Shown: positions 1 through 8,028, counted from the first letter of the stretch. The stretch is DNA of 64,000 nucleotides from Nocardioides aurantiacus (GCF_003752505.1 NZ_RKHO01000001.1:2976001-3040000); one strand, 5' to 3'. A program made the numbers and translations. Notes: generated by a model not told the origin, from the letters alone.

Positions 1-83
1 CTCCTCGTCTTCTCGCAGCCGTCTCGACCCGCTGGGTGCCCCGGTGGAGGACGGGGGTCGAGGTCGTCCCCCACCGAGGCTGA
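1..83. other. left-edge stretch, no supported gene
   Basis: No plus-strand gene is visible here. On the minus strand an open frame runs from a GTG at 74 to the window edge. It starts only 10 nt from the LexA box and has no ribosome binding site, so it could be the beginning of a divergent SOS gene or nothing at all. Confidence 0.3.
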
Positions 84-99
84 TCGAACACCTGTTCGA
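84..99. promoter_or_regulatory. LexA (SOS) box
   Basis: Perfect palindrome TCGAAC-ACCT-GTTCGA, matching the actinobacterial LexA operator (TCGAAC-N4-GTTCGA). It lies 55 bp upstream of the -10 hexamer of the YbaK gene, too far to block that promoter directly. A divergent gene beyond the left edge is the more likely target. Confidence 0.8.
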
Positions 100-154
100 A
101 CAACCCCAAGGTACACCCGCCCTCCGACAACCCGTCAAGCGTCGGACGGGCCGG

Positions 155-160
155 TACGGT
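155..160 (+). promoter_or_regulatory. -10 hexamer, leaderless-type, YbaK gene
   Basis: TACGGT, 7 nt before ATG 168. This spacing puts the transcript start at or next to the start codon, and it favours ATG 168 over GTG 159. Confidence 0.5.
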
Positions 161-167
161 GCCCGCC

Positions 168-683
168 ATGAGCGACCCGGTCACCGAGCACGCCGCGATC
201 ACCCGGTTCCGGGAGGCCCTCGCCGCCCGCGGCGGCACCGGCGAGGTCGTGGTGCTGCCCGAGGGGGTGCACACGGCCGCCCTCGCGGCCCAGGCCCTGG
301 GCTGCGAGGTCGGGGCGATCGCCAACAGCCTGCTGTTCGCGGTGCCCGGAGCTCCCGGGGCGACGGGACCCGCCGAGGGCACCCCGCTGCTGCTCCTGAC
401 CAGCGGGGCGCACCGGGTCGACACGGCGGCGGTGGCCGGCCGGATCGGCGTACCCGCCCTGCAGCGGGCGCGGCCCGACTTCGTGCGGCACCACACCGGG
501 CAGGTGATCGGCGGGGTCTCGCCGCTGGGACACCCGGCACCGGTGCCGACCTACCTCGACCCGTGGCTGCGGCGCCACGAGGTGGTGTGGGCGGCGGCCG
601 GCCACCCGGCCGCGGTGTTCAGCGCCACCGCCGAGGAGCTGCTGCGGATGACCGGCGCCACCGAGGTCGACGTCGAGGCCTGA
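168..683 (+). CDS. YbaK/EbsC-family (aminoacyl-tRNA deacylase-like) protein
   Basis: Cytoplasmic protein of the YbaK/EbsC/ProX fold; characterised relatives hydrolyse mischarged tRNAs in trans. The 171-residue product is full length for the family. Landmarks are GCEVGAIANSLLF (45-57), TSGAHRVD (78-85) and the glycine-rich loop GGVSPLGHP (115-123). The lysine needed for deacylation in Haemophilus YbaK should fall in the IANSL segment, where this protein has Asn53, so activity on tRNA is uncertain. ATG 168 is chosen over GTG 159 because a -10 hexamer ends 7 nt before it. The gene stands alone between the LexA box and the oxidoreductase gene. The family call is firm; the substrate cannot be read from sequence. 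Confidence 0.85.
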   Translation: MSDPVTEHAAITRFREALAARGGTGEVVVLPEGVHTAALAAQALGCEVGAIANSLLFAVPGAPGATGPAEGTPLLLLTSGAHRVDTAAVAGRIGVPALQRARPDFVRHHTGQVIGGVSPLGHPAPVPTYLDPWLRRHEVVWAAAGHPAAVFSATAEELLRMTGATEVDVEA

Positions 684-715
684 CGCCGCCGGGTCTCCCG
701 CGGGGGACCGCCCCC

Positions 716-721
716 TAGGGT
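716..721 (+). promoter_or_regulatory. -10 hexamer, leaderless-type, oxidoreductase gene
   Basis: TAGGGT ending 7 nt before ATG 729. It overlaps the alternative GTG at 720, which argues against that start. Confidence 0.55.
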
Positions 722-728
722 GACCGCC

Positions 729-2036
729 ATGGCACGGGTGGTGGTGGTCGGCGGCGGGTACGGCGGCCTCGCCAGCGCCGCCCGGCTGGCCAAGCTCGGC
801 CACGACGTCACCGTCCTCGAGGCCCGCGACACCCTCGGTGGCGCCCAGGGCCGCGTCGAGCGCGACGGGTTCACCTGGGACGCCGGACCGACCCACACCC
901 TGCTGCCGGCCGTCGCCCGCGACCTGTTCCGCAAGTCCGGCCGCCCCCTGGAGCGCGAGCTCGAGCTGGTGCCGCTCACCCCGCTGCGCCGGCACCGCTT
1001 CGAGGACGGCACCGAGCTCGACCTTCCCGCGGGGCGCGCGGACCAGCTGGCGGCGGTCGACGCCGCGCTCGGCCCCGGCGCCGGCACGGCCTGGGTCGAG
1101 CACGTCGACGCGTTCGCCGACGACTGGGCCGCACTGCGCCGCGACTACTTCGAGCGGCCCTTCTCCCGCGACCTCGCCGGCGACCACGCCAAGGCGCTGC
1201 TGGGCACCCGGCTGACGTTGCACAAGGTGCTGCGCTCGACCTTCCGCAAGGACGAGCGGCTCCGGCTGCTGGCCGGCACCGCCGCCCTGCTGGAGGGCCA
1301 CGCGCTGCGCGACGTGCCGGCCTGGGTCGGGCTGTGGAGCTACGTCGAGCAGAACTTCGGCTCCTGGACGCTGCCCGGCGGCATGGCCGGGCTCACCGAC
1401 GCCCTCGCCGCCCGCCTGACCACCCGGCGGGTGCAGGTCGAGCTCGGCACCCGCGTGCGCGACCTCGAGGTCCGCGACGGCCGGGTGCGCGGTGTCCGCA
1501 CCGACGCCGGCGACCTGGACGCCGACGTCGTCGTGGTGGCTGTCGACCCGCGCCAGCTCCCGGCGCTCGCCTCCCACGTGCGCCGGACCAACCCGGTGAT
1601 CCCGCCGGTGGTGGCCCACGTCGGCCTGGCCGGCGAGGTGCCCGACCTCCCCCGCGAGACGGTCTTCCACGGCGACCCGACCCTGGTGGTGCGCACGGGC
1701 GGCGTCGCGCCCGCCGGCCACCACGCCTGGACGCTGCTCGCGCGCGGCCGGATCAGCGAGGACCCGGTGACGGCGCTGGCGCGGCTCGGCGTCCGCGTGC
1801 GGGACCAGGTGGTCGTGCAGGTCGACCGCTCACCCCTGGAGCAGGTGCGCACCTACGGCGGCTCGCCGTACGGCGTGCTGTGGGAGGGCCGCGGCACCGT
1901 CGCCCACCGCCTCGGACCTCGTACGCCGGTCGCCGGGACCTATCTCGCCGGGGCCAGCGCCAACCCCGGGGCCGGCATCGCCGCCGTGGGTCTCTCGGCC
2001 TCGCTCGTCGCGCAGGCGGTCGGCCCGGCGTCCTGA
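729..2036 (+). CDS. FAD-dependent phytoene-desaturase-like oxidoreductase
   Basis: Flavoprotein of the phytoene desaturase/amine oxidase superfamily, 435 aa. The N-terminus is a Rossmann FAD site (VVVVGGGYGG, residues 4-13, with acidic Glu31 ending the second strand). The C-terminus carries the second FAD signature, GTYLAGASANPGAG. The GGMAGLTDALAARL segment in the middle is typical of CrtI-like proteins. No phytoene synthase or cyclase lies nearby. The closest isoprenoid gene is the polyprenyl synthase at 2965, on the other side of metF, so a link to carotenoid or quinone metabolism is only suggestive. ATG 729 fits the -10 hexamer better than GTG 720. Family is well supported, substrate unknown. 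Confidence 0.85.
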   Translation: MARVVVVGGGYGGLASAARLAKLGHDVTVLEARDTLGGAQGRVERDGFTWDAGPTHTLLPAVARDLFRKSGRPLERELELVPLTPLRRHRFEDGTELDLPAGRADQLAAVDAALGPGAGTAWVEHVDAFADDWAALRRDYFERPFSRDLAGDHAKALLGTRLTLHKVLRSTFRKDERLRLLAGTAALLEGHALRDVPAWVGLWSYVEQNFGSWTLPGGMAGLTDALAARLTTRRVQVELGTRVRDLEVRDGRVRGVRTDAGDLDADVVVVAVDPRQLPALASHVRRTNPVIPPVVAHVGLAGEVPDLPRETVFHGDPTLVVRTGGVAPAGHHAWTLLARGRISEDPVTALARLGVRVRDQVVVQVDRSPLEQVRTYGGSPYGVLWEGRGTVAHRLGPRTPVAGTYLAGASANPGAGIAAVGLSASLVAQAVGPAS

Positions 2037-2046
2037 GGGCGACCGG

Positions 2047-2934
2047 TCAGGCGCTGAGCGACAGCGCCGACCAGATCTCGCGGGTCGCCTTGGAGCGGTT
2101 GAGCGTGTAGAAGTGCAGGCCCGGCGACCCCTCGGCGAGGAGGTCGTCGCACAGCTCGGTGGCGATCGCGATGCCCTCGGACCGCACGGCCGCGGGGTCG
2201 TCGGCGAGCGGCTCGATGCGGGACCGGACCTCCTCGGGGATGTCGCGCCCGGAGAGCTCCACCATCTTGGTCATCGAGGTGATGCCCAGGATCGGCATGA
2301 TGCCGGGGACGATCGGGATCGTGACCCCGGCGGCCCCGGCGCGCTCGACCAGCCCGAGGTAGTCCGAGGCGCGCAGCACCATCTCGGTGACGGCGAACTC
2401 CGCGCCCGCGTCCTGCTTGGCGCGCAGCACCGCGACGTCGTCGTCGAGCGTCGCCGCGTCGCGGTGGCCCTCGGGGAAGGCGGCGACGCCGACGCACAGG
2501 TCGCTGCTGCGCCGCACCAGCTCGACCAGCTCGTTGGCGTAGTCGACCCCGCCGGGCGTGGGCTCGAACGCCGTCCCCGGGCCACCGGGCGGGTCGCCGC
2601 GCAGCGCCAGGACGTTGCCGACACCGGACCCGCGGAGCGCCGCGAGGATGTCGAGCAGCTCGGCGGTGGTGTGGCCGACGCAGGTGAGGTGGGCCATCGG
2701 GAGCAGCGAGGTCTCCTGCGCGATCCGCGCCGTGATGGCCAGGGTGCGGTCGCGGGTGGTGCCGCCCGCGCCGTACGTCACGGAGACGAAGGAGGGCTGC
2801 AGGGGCTCCAGCTCGCTGATCGAGCGCCACAGGACGTCCTCGCCCGCCTCGTCCTTGGGCGGGAAGAACTCGAAGGAGAACGAGCGCTGTCCGCTCCCGA
2901 GCAGGTCGCCGATGCGCGCAGGGGTCCCGGACAT
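2047..2934 (-). CDS. metF: methylenetetrahydrofolate reductase
   Basis: Reduces 5,10-methylene-THF to 5-methyl-THF with FAD, supplying the methyl group for methionine synthesis. The 295-residue single-domain form is normal for bacteria (no eukaryotic regulatory domain). The FSFEFFPPKD segment contains the catalytic glutamate (Glu22 here). SVTYGAGGTTRDRT, HLTCVGH and LALRGDPP are folate/FAD barrel signatures, and the C-terminus (GLHFYTLNRS) is intact. ATG 2934 is chosen because a TATCCT hexamer lies 6 nt upstream; the open frame extends further but loses homology. It is divergent from the polyprenyl synthase, the arrangement found at Rv2172c-Rv2173 in M. tuberculosis. Confidence 0.95.
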   Translation of the reverse strand: MSGTPARIGDLLGSGQRSFSFEFFPPKDEAGEDVLWRSISELEPLQPSFVSVTYGAGGTTRDRTLAITARIAQETSLLPMAHLTCVGHTTAELLDILAALRGSGVGNVLALRGDPPGGPGTAFEPTPGGVDYANELVELVRRSSDLCVGVAAFPEGHRDAATLDDDVAVLRAKQDAGAEFAVTEMVLRASDYLGLVERAGAAGVTIPIVPGIMPILGITSMTKMVELSGRDIPEEVRSRIEPLADDPAAVRSEGIAIATELCDDLLAEGSPGLHFYTLNRSKATREIWSALSLSA

Positions 2935-2940
2935 GCTGCG

Positions 2941-2946
2941 AGGATA
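2941..2946 (-). promoter_or_regulatory. -10 hexamer, leaderless-type, metF
   Basis: TATCCT on the minus strand, 6 nt before the metF ATG at 2934. Confidence 0.5.
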
Positions 2947-2952
2947 CGGGGC

Positions 2953-2958
2953 TAGGCT
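2953..2958 (+). promoter_or_regulatory. -10 hexamer, leaderless-type, polyprenyl synthase
   Basis: TAGGCT, 6 nt before GTG 2965. Together with the metF hexamer, two opposed promoters fit into a 30-bp intergenic gap. Confidence 0.5.
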
Positions 2959-2964
2959 CACCCG

Positions 2965-4050
2965 GTGACCGTGCCGCACGCAGCGTGGGACACCGCCGGT
3001 TTCCGGACCTCGGTCGAGTCCACGCTCCTCGACTTCGTCGACGCGCAGGCCGCCTGGCTGGCCGAGCTGGGGCCCGACGCCGACCGGCTCGTCGCCCACG
3101 CCCGCACCAGCGTCACCGGCGGCAAGCGGCTGCGCGCCGCCTTCTGCTGGTGGGGCCACCACGCGATCGACGACGCCCCCCTCGACGACGCGGCGCAGAC
3201 CGCGCTGCTGCGGGCATGCGGTGCGCTGGAGCTGCTGCACGCCAGCGCTCTGGTGCACGACGACCTCATGGACGCCTCCGACACCCGGCGCGGCCACCCC
3301 TCGACCCACCGCGCGTTCGAGCGGCTGCACCGCGAGCAGGGGTGGCGCGGCGGCGCCGTGGAGTACGGCGCGTCGGCGGCCATCCTGCTCGGCGACCTGC
3401 TGCTCAGCTGGTCCGACGAGCTGCTGCGCACCTCAGGGCTGCCGGCCGAGCGCGTGCTGGAGGCGCTGCGCTTCCTCGACCTCACCCGCAGCGAGGTGGT
3501 GACGGGCCAGTTCCTCGACGTCTCCGCGCAGGCCCGCGGCACCGCCGACGTGGACACCGCGATGACGGTCCTGCGCTACAAGTCGGCGAAGTACAGCATC
3601 GAGCGGCCGCTGCACGTGGGCGCGGCGCTCGGCGGCGCGACGGCGGCCCAGGTCTCCGACCTGACCCGCTTCGGGCTCCCGCTCGGCGAGGCCTTCCAGC
3701 TGCGCGACGACGTGCTCGGCGTCTTCGGCGACCCGGCCGCGACCGGCAAGCCCGCGGGCGACGACCTGGTCGAGGGCAAGCGCACCGTGCTGGTCGCCCT
3801 CGCCCTCGACGCCCTCCCGCCGGAGCAGGGCCGACGTCTCGACGCCGCGCTCGGCACGCCGCTGGATCCCGACCAGGTGGCCGAGCTGCGCGACCTGATC
3901 AGCGCGAGCGGGGCGCTCGCGCAGCTGGAGCAGGTCATCGAGCACCTGACCGGCACGGCGCTCGGCGCCCTGGAGCGCGCCGAGGTCACCGACAGCGCCC
4001 GCACCGCCCTCGCCGGGCTGGCCGAGCAGGCCACGCAGCGCACGGTCTGA
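2965..4050 (+). CDS. idsA: polyprenyl (geranylgeranyl/farnesyl-type) diphosphate synthase
   Basis: Class I trans-prenyl chain synthase condensing IPP with allylic diphosphates; cytoplasmic, Mg-dependent. The 361-residue protein has the substrate-binding GGKRLR (52-57), the first aspartate-rich motif DDLMD (99-103) and the second at DD 248-249 (LRDDVLGVFGD). All the catalytic residues I looked for are present. Final chain length cannot be decided by eye. The gene occupies the place of idsA2 (Rv2173) in the mycobacterial order metF-idsA2-Rv2175c-pknL. The GTG start gives a probable leaderless mRNA. Confidence 0.93.
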   Translation: MTVPHAAWDTAGFRTSVESTLLDFVDAQAAWLAELGPDADRLVAHARTSVTGGKRLRAAFCWWGHHAIDDAPLDDAAQTALLRACGALELLHASALVHDDLMDASDTRRGHPSTHRAFERLHREQGWRGGAVEYGASAAILLGDLLLSWSDELLRTSGLPAERVLEALRFLDLTRSEVVTGQFLDVSAQARGTADVDTAMTVLRYKSAKYSIERPLHVGAALGGATAAQVSDLTRFGLPLGEAFQLRDDVLGVFGDPAATGKPAGDDLVEGKRTVLVALALDALPPEQGRRLDAALGTPLDPDQVAELRDLISASGALAQLEQVIEHLTGTALGALERAEVTDSARTALAGLAEQATQRTV

Positions 4051-4074
4051 GCCCGGGCCCCAGGAGGCGGGCCG

Positions 4075-4102
4075 TCAGGACAGGGCCATCAGGACAGGGC
4101 CA
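4075..4102. repeat. 14-bp tandem duplication at a stop codon
   Basis: TCAGGACAGGGCCA occurs twice back to back (4075-4088 and 4089-4102). The second copy encodes the last residues and stop of the Rv2175c-like gene, so the first is a duplicated tail just outside the reading frame. Confidence 0.9.
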
Positions 4103-4475
4103 TCGCCTGGGCGCGGCGCTTGACCTCCGAGCCGCGGTTCTCGCGCAGCGCGTCGATGGGACGGCCCGGCAGGGTGTCGTCCTCGGTGAAGAGCCAGGTC
4201 AGGATCTCGAGGTCGTCGTAGTGGCCGTCGTGCAGCAGCGTCAGCAGCCCGGGAACGCCCTTGACGATCTCGCCGTCCATGACCAGCGCGGCGGGGACCT
4301 GCTGGCCGGCCTTCGGGCGCGGCACGGCGGCGGCGAGCTGGTGCTCACGGATCCAGGTGCGCACCCGGCTGACCGTCACGCCGAGCGCCTCGGCGGTCTG
4401 CTTCCAGTCCCACCACTCGCCCACGAGGGCGTCGAGGTCGGCCGGCGGGGCGTCGGCGGTGTCGTCGTCACTCAC
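4089..4475 (-). CDS. Rv2175c-family DNA-binding protein
   Basis: Small winged-helix-type protein of 128 aa, closely resembling M. tuberculosis Rv2175c, a DNA-binding protein phosphorylated by PknL. WWDWKQTAEALGVTVSRVRTWI (residues 21-42) is the helix-turn-helix segment. The C-terminal half (DLEILTWLFTEDDTLPGRPIDALREN) is the family's signature. The N-terminal tail is acidic (DDDTADAPPADLD); in M. tuberculosis the phosphosite is a Thr near the N-terminus, and Thr6 is present here. It is divergent from the kinase gene at 4707, as Rv2175c is from pknL. The GTG start has a modest GGGAG upstream. Direct regulation by the neighbouring kinase is inference. Confidence 0.88.
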   Translation of the reverse strand: MSDDDTADAPPADLDALVGEWWDWKQTAEALGVTVSRVRTWIREHQLAAAVPRPKAGQQVPAALVMDGEIVKGVPGLLTLLHDGHYDDLEILTWLFTEDDTLPGRPIDALRENRGSEVKRRAQAMALS

Positions 4476-4562
4476 CGGCCCATGCTCCCACCCGATCGCC
4501 GGAGCGGCGTACTCGGCCGTAGATCCTGCTGCTGCGCCGGAGCCGTGGTCCCGGCGCGGCGC

Positions 4563-4590
4563 CGGTTTCCCAGGCGACCTTGGGAAACCG
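4563..4590. repeat. dispersed palindrome, GGTTTCCC family (copy A)
   Basis: Inverted repeat CGGTTTCCCA / TGGGAAACCG with an 8-nt centre, between the Rv2175c-like gene and the kinase. Read on the minus strand, the 26-nt core differs from the copy at 56410-56435 at only two positions. It is not near a gene end, so an operator or a REP-like mobile element are both possible. Confidence 0.75.
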
Positions 4591-4655
4591 AGCCCCCCAC
4601 CCGCGACTCCACGCCGACGGGGCGCACGGTCCCGGGCCGGGGCCCCCGCGCACCG

Positions 4656-4661
4656 TAAAGT
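4656..4661 (+). promoter_or_regulatory. -10 hexamer, PASTA kinase
   Basis: TAAAGT, predicting a transcript start near 4668 and a leader of about 40 nt. The leader contains a GGAG ribosome binding site 6 nt before GTG 4707. Confidence 0.45.
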
Positions 4662-4706
4662 GGCTGGTCAGTCGGGCTCTCTTCCCCACCCGCGCCGGAG
4701 GACACC

Positions 4707-6884
4707 GTGGACCGCACCCGTGACGCCCTGACCGGGCGCGTCCTGGACGGGCGCTACCGCCTCGGCGCCAGGATCGCCCGCGGCGGCATGGCCACCGTCC
4801 ACGAGGCCGTCGACCTGCGGCTGGACCGGCCGGTCGCGGTCAAGGTGATGCACGAGGGACTGGCCGCCGACGACGAGTTCGTGCGCCGCTTCCAGCGCGA
4901 GGCCCGCTCCGCCGCCCGCCTCTCCGACCCCCACGTCACCGCCGTCTTCGACACCGGCGACGACGACGGCACGCTGTTCCTCGTCATGGAGCTGGTGCCC
5001 GGGCGCACGCTGCGCGACCTGATCCGCTCCGAGGCGCCCGTCCAGCCGGCCCGGGCGCTCGCGCTCGTCGAGCCGGTCCTCTCCGCGCTCGCCGCCGCCC
5101 ACCGGGCCGGCATCGTCCACCGCGACGTCAAGCCCGAGAACGTGCTGCTCGCCGACGACGGCCGCGTCAAGGTCGCCGACTTCGGGCTGTCGCGGGCCGT
5201 CAACGCCGAGACCCAGCACTCCGCGACCGGCGGGGTGCTCATCGGCACCGTCTCCTACCTCGCGCCCGAGCTCGTTGTCGACGGCACCGCCGACGCACGC
5301 ACCGACGTGTACGCCGCCGGCGTGGTGCTGTTCGAGCTGCTCACCGGGAGCAAGCCGCACCAGGCCGAGAACCCGATCCAGGTCGCCTACAAGCACGTCC
5401 ACGAGGACGTCCCGCCCCCGTCGAGCCGGGTCCCAGGGCTGCCGGCCTACCTCGACGCCCTCGTCGCGCGGGCCACCTCGCGCGAGCCGGCGCTGCGGCC
5501 CGCGGACGCCCAGGTCCTCCTCCAGCAGGTACGCCGGGTCCGGCTGGCCCTCGACCAGGGGGTGCTCGAGGACGACGAGCTGACCACCGACCTCGCCCCC
5601 GTCGCCCTGGCCCGCTCGGCCGGCGGCGTGGTCGAGGAGCTCGACGCCGCGACCACCGACGAGATCCCCGACATCCTCGCCCCCGCCGAGGCGGCCCGCG
5701 CCGCCCGGAGCGACCTGACCGACCGGGCCGACCTGACCGACTCGGCCGACGACCACGAGCACACCCGCACCGTCCGGCGCGACGACCTCGGGGTCGACAC
5801 CGTCTACGACCAGGAGCAGGACCGGTCCCCCGACGGGTCGGGTGGACGCGGCGCCCTGCTGGCCCCGCCCCGGCCGCCCCAGCAGCGCCGCGGCGACGAC
5901 GGGGTCCCGGGCTGGGGGAGCGAGCGGCTGGTCGGCGGCCCGGGTGGCGACGGCCGCGACGAGGACCACGACGACGAGTGGCCGCACGAGCGTCGCCACC
6001 GTCGCGGACGCGGCCCCGTCGCGCTGCTGCTCGTGCTGCTCCTGGCCGCCGGTGCCGCCGGCGCCGGCTGGTGGTTCGGCGTCGGTCGCTACACCGACGC
6101 CCCGGCGGTGCTCGGGCTCTCGCAGGCGGCCGCCGAGTCGCGCCTCGAGGCGGCCGGCCTCGACCTGCGGGTCGGCGACCCGGCGTACAGCGAGACCGTG
6201 CCGCGCGGCCGGATCGTCGCCACCGACCCCGAACCGGGCGGCCGCGTCCTCCAGGACGGCACCGTCGTGGCCGTGCTCTCCCGCGGGCCCGAGCGCCACG
6301 ACGTCCCCGCGGTCGCCGGCCGCACCCTCGACGCCGCCCAGCAGGCCCTGCTCGACGCGCGGCTCGGGTTCGGCGAGGCCGTCGAGCGCTTCTCCCCCGA
6401 GGTCCCCAAGGGCCAGGTCGTCACCAGCGACCCCGTCGCCGGTACCGCGCTGCGCCGCGACGCGGCCGTCGACCTCGTGGTCAGCAAGGGCCCCCGGCCG
6501 ATCACGGTGCGCGACTGGACCGGCGAGGACGCCGACGAGGCGCAGGCGGCGCTGGAGAAGCGCGGCTTCGAGGTCGAGGTGAGCGAGGAGAACAGCGACA
6601 GCGTCGACGCCGAGACCGTGATCGGCCAGTCCCCCGACTCCGGCACCGCCTTCAAGGGCGACACCGTCGAGCTCACCGTGAGCAAGGGACCGGTCCTCGT
6701 GGAGGTCCCCGACGTGGTGCGCATGGGCGTCGCGGCGGCCACCGCCCGGCTCGAGGCGGCCGGCTTCGACGTCGAGGTGGAGGAGTCCAGCCTCTACATT
6801 GGGGTGCAGTACGTCGTGGCGACCGACCCCGGCGCCGGCGGCCGGGCACCCCGCGGCAGCACCGTCACGCTGAGCATCGTCTGA
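4707..6884 (+). CDS. pknL: Ser/Thr protein kinase with four PASTA domains
   Basis: Membrane receptor kinase of 725 aa. The cytoplasmic kinase domain (about 15-280) has the Gly-rich loop (ARGGMATV), Lys46 in VAVK, HRD 138-140 and DFG 158-160, so it looks active. A disordered acidic linker follows. One transmembrane helix lies near residues 435-455, preceded by a basic cluster, and four extracellular PASTA repeats run to the C-terminus. PASTA domains bind muropeptides/lipid II in relatives, so a cell-wall sensing role is likely. Its position beside the Rv2175c homologue marks it as the PknL orthologue by synteny, but M. tuberculosis PknL has no PASTA repeats. GTG start with GGAG 6 nt upstream. 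Confidence 0.92.
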   Translation: MDRTRDALTGRVLDGRYRLGARIARGGMATVHEAVDLRLDRPVAVKVMHEGLAADDEFVRRFQREARSAARLSDPHVTAVFDTGDDDGTLFLVMELVPGRTLRDLIRSEAPVQPARALALVEPVLSALAAAHRAGIVHRDVKPENVLLADDGRVKVADFGLSRAVNAETQHSATGGVLIGTVSYLAPELVVDGTADARTDVYAAGVVLFELLTGSKPHQAENPIQVAYKHVHEDVPPPSSRVPGLPAYLDALVARATSREPALRPADAQVLLQQVRRVRLALDQGVLEDDELTTDLAPVALARSAGGVVEELDAATTDEIPDILAPAEAARAARSDLTDRADLTDSADDHEHTRTVRRDDLGVDTVYDQEQDRSPDGSGGRGALLAPPRPPQQRRGDDGVPGWGSERLVGGPGGDGRDEDHDDEWPHERRHRRGRGPVALLLVLLLAAGAAGAGWWFGVGRYTDAPAVLGLSQAAAESRLEAAGLDLRVGDPAYSETVPRGRIVATDPEPGGRVLQDGTVVAVLSRGPERHDVPAVAGRTLDAAQQALLDARLGFGEAVERFSPEVPKGQVVTSDPVAGTALRRDAAVDLVVSKGPRPITVRDWTGEDADEAQAALEKRGFEVEVSEENSDSVDAETVIGQSPDSGTAFKGDTVELTVSKGPVLVEVPDVVRMGVAAATARLEAAGFDVEVEESSLYIGVQYVVATDPGAGGRAPRGSTVTLSIV

Positions 6885-6933
6885 CCCCTTCGTCCGGTAG
6901 GTCCGGCGACGAGGTCACGATCCGGACTCAGCG

Positions 6934-6968
6934 GTCCGCATCCTGATAACGATGTCCGTCATGCGGAC
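6934..6968. promoter_or_regulatory. inverted repeat upstream of DAHP synthase
   Basis: Perfect 8-bp arms GTCCGCAT (6934-6941) and ATGCGGAC (6961-6968), 19 nt apart. They cover the -35 region of the promoter with hexamer 6979-6984. It is either a regulator site or a hairpin ending the kinase transcript. Confidence 0.5.
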
Positions 6969-6978
6969 GTGAGCGTCC

Positions 6979-6984
6979 TACGCT
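6979..6984 (+). promoter_or_regulatory. -10 hexamer, leaderless-type, DAHP synthase
   Basis: TACGCT ending 6 nt before ATG 6991. Confidence 0.5.
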
Positions 6985-6990
6985 CGCCGC

Positions 6991-8016
6991 ATGGTCGTGG
7001 TGATGTCGCCGGAGGCCACCGAGGAGCAGATCGCGCGGGTCACGTCCCGCGTCGAGGGGACCGGTGGTCGCGCGTTCGTGAGCCGCGGCGTCGTACGCAC
7101 GATCATCGGGCTGGTCGGCGACATCGAGTCCTTCCACGGCCTCAACCTGCGCAGCATGCCCGGCGTCGAGGCGGTCCACCGCATCTCCGACCCCTACAAG
7201 CTCGTCAGTCGTCAGCACCACCCCGACCGCTCGACGGTCCACGTCGGCGAGCCCGGCGCCCAGGTCGCGATCGGCCCCGACACCTTCACCCTCATCGCCG
7301 GCCCCTGCGCCGTGGAGTCGGCCCAGCAGACCCTCGAGGCGGCCGAGATGGCACGTGCCGCGGGAGCCCGGCTGCTGCGCGGCGGAGCCTTCAAGTCGCG
7401 GACGTCGCCGTACTCCTTCCAGGGCCTCGGCCCCCAGGGCCTGGAGATCCTCGCCGACATCGGTCGCGCCACCGGGCTGCCGGTCGTCACCGAGGTGGTC
7501 GACGCCCGCGACGTCGCCCTGGTGGCCGAGCACGCGCACATGCTGCAGGTCGGCGCGCGCAACATGGCCAACTTCGGGCTGCTCCAGGCCGTCGGCGACG
7601 CGGGCCGACCGGTGCTGCTCAAGCGGGGCATGAACTCCACCGTCGAGGAGTGGCTGATGGCCGCGGAGTACGTCGCCCAGCGCGGCAACCTCGACATCGT
7701 GCTGTGCGAGCGCGGCATCCGCACCTTCGAGCCCGCCACCCGCAACACCCTCGACATCTCCGCGGTCCCGGTCGTGCAGGCGTCCAGCCACCTGCCGGTC
7801 ATCGTCGACCCCTCGCACGCCGGCGGTCGCCGCGACCTCGTCGTCCCCCTCTCGCGCGCCGCGATCGCGGTCGGCGCCGACGGCCTGCTCGTCGACGTCC
7901 ACCCCGACCCGGAGAACGCCCTGTGCGACGGCCCGCAGGCGCTGGTCGGCGCCGACCTGCGCGAGCTGGCCTCCGCCGTACGCCGCCTGACGCCGGTCGT
8001 CGGGCGTCGGGCCTAG
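6991..8016 (+). CDS. aroF: 3-deoxy-7-phosphoheptulonate synthase, type I-beta
   Basis: First enzyme of the shikimate pathway: PEP plus erythrose 4-phosphate to DAHP; metal-dependent and cytoplasmic. The 341-residue protein has an N-terminal ferredoxin-like domain (1-70, with RTIIGLVGD) followed by the barrel. Barrel signatures are IAGPCAVES, LLRGGAFKSRTSPYSFQG, LQVGARNMAN, LLKRGM and VDPSHAGGRRD. This is the type I-beta (AroG/KDSA-like) architecture. The N-terminal domain is a feedback-regulation module in relatives. A second, unrelated-class DAHP synthase lies at 16474-17817, so the strain has at least two. It converges on the threonine aldolase gene with a 12-bp gap. Confidence 0.95.
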   Translation: MVVVMSPEATEEQIARVTSRVEGTGGRAFVSRGVVRTIIGLVGDIESFHGLNLRSMPGVEAVHRISDPYKLVSRQHHPDRSTVHVGEPGAQVAIGPDTFTLIAGPCAVESAQQTLEAAEMARAAGARLLRGGAFKSRTSPYSFQGLGPQGLEILADIGRATGLPVVTEVVDARDVALVAEHAHMLQVGARNMANFGLLQAVGDAGRPVLLKRGMNSTVEEWLMAAEYVAQRGNLDIVLCERGIRTFEPATRNTLDISAVPVVQASSHLPVIVDPSHAGGRRDLVVPLSRAAIAVGADGLLVDVHPDPENALCDGPQALVGADLRELASAVRRLTPVVGRRA

Positions 8017-8028
8017 GCCCCCCGACCG

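Noticed and set aside
135-1724. 529-codon minus-strand frame
   Set aside because: Shadow of the YbaK and oxidoreductase genes; no motif, and it crosses two plus-strand promoters.
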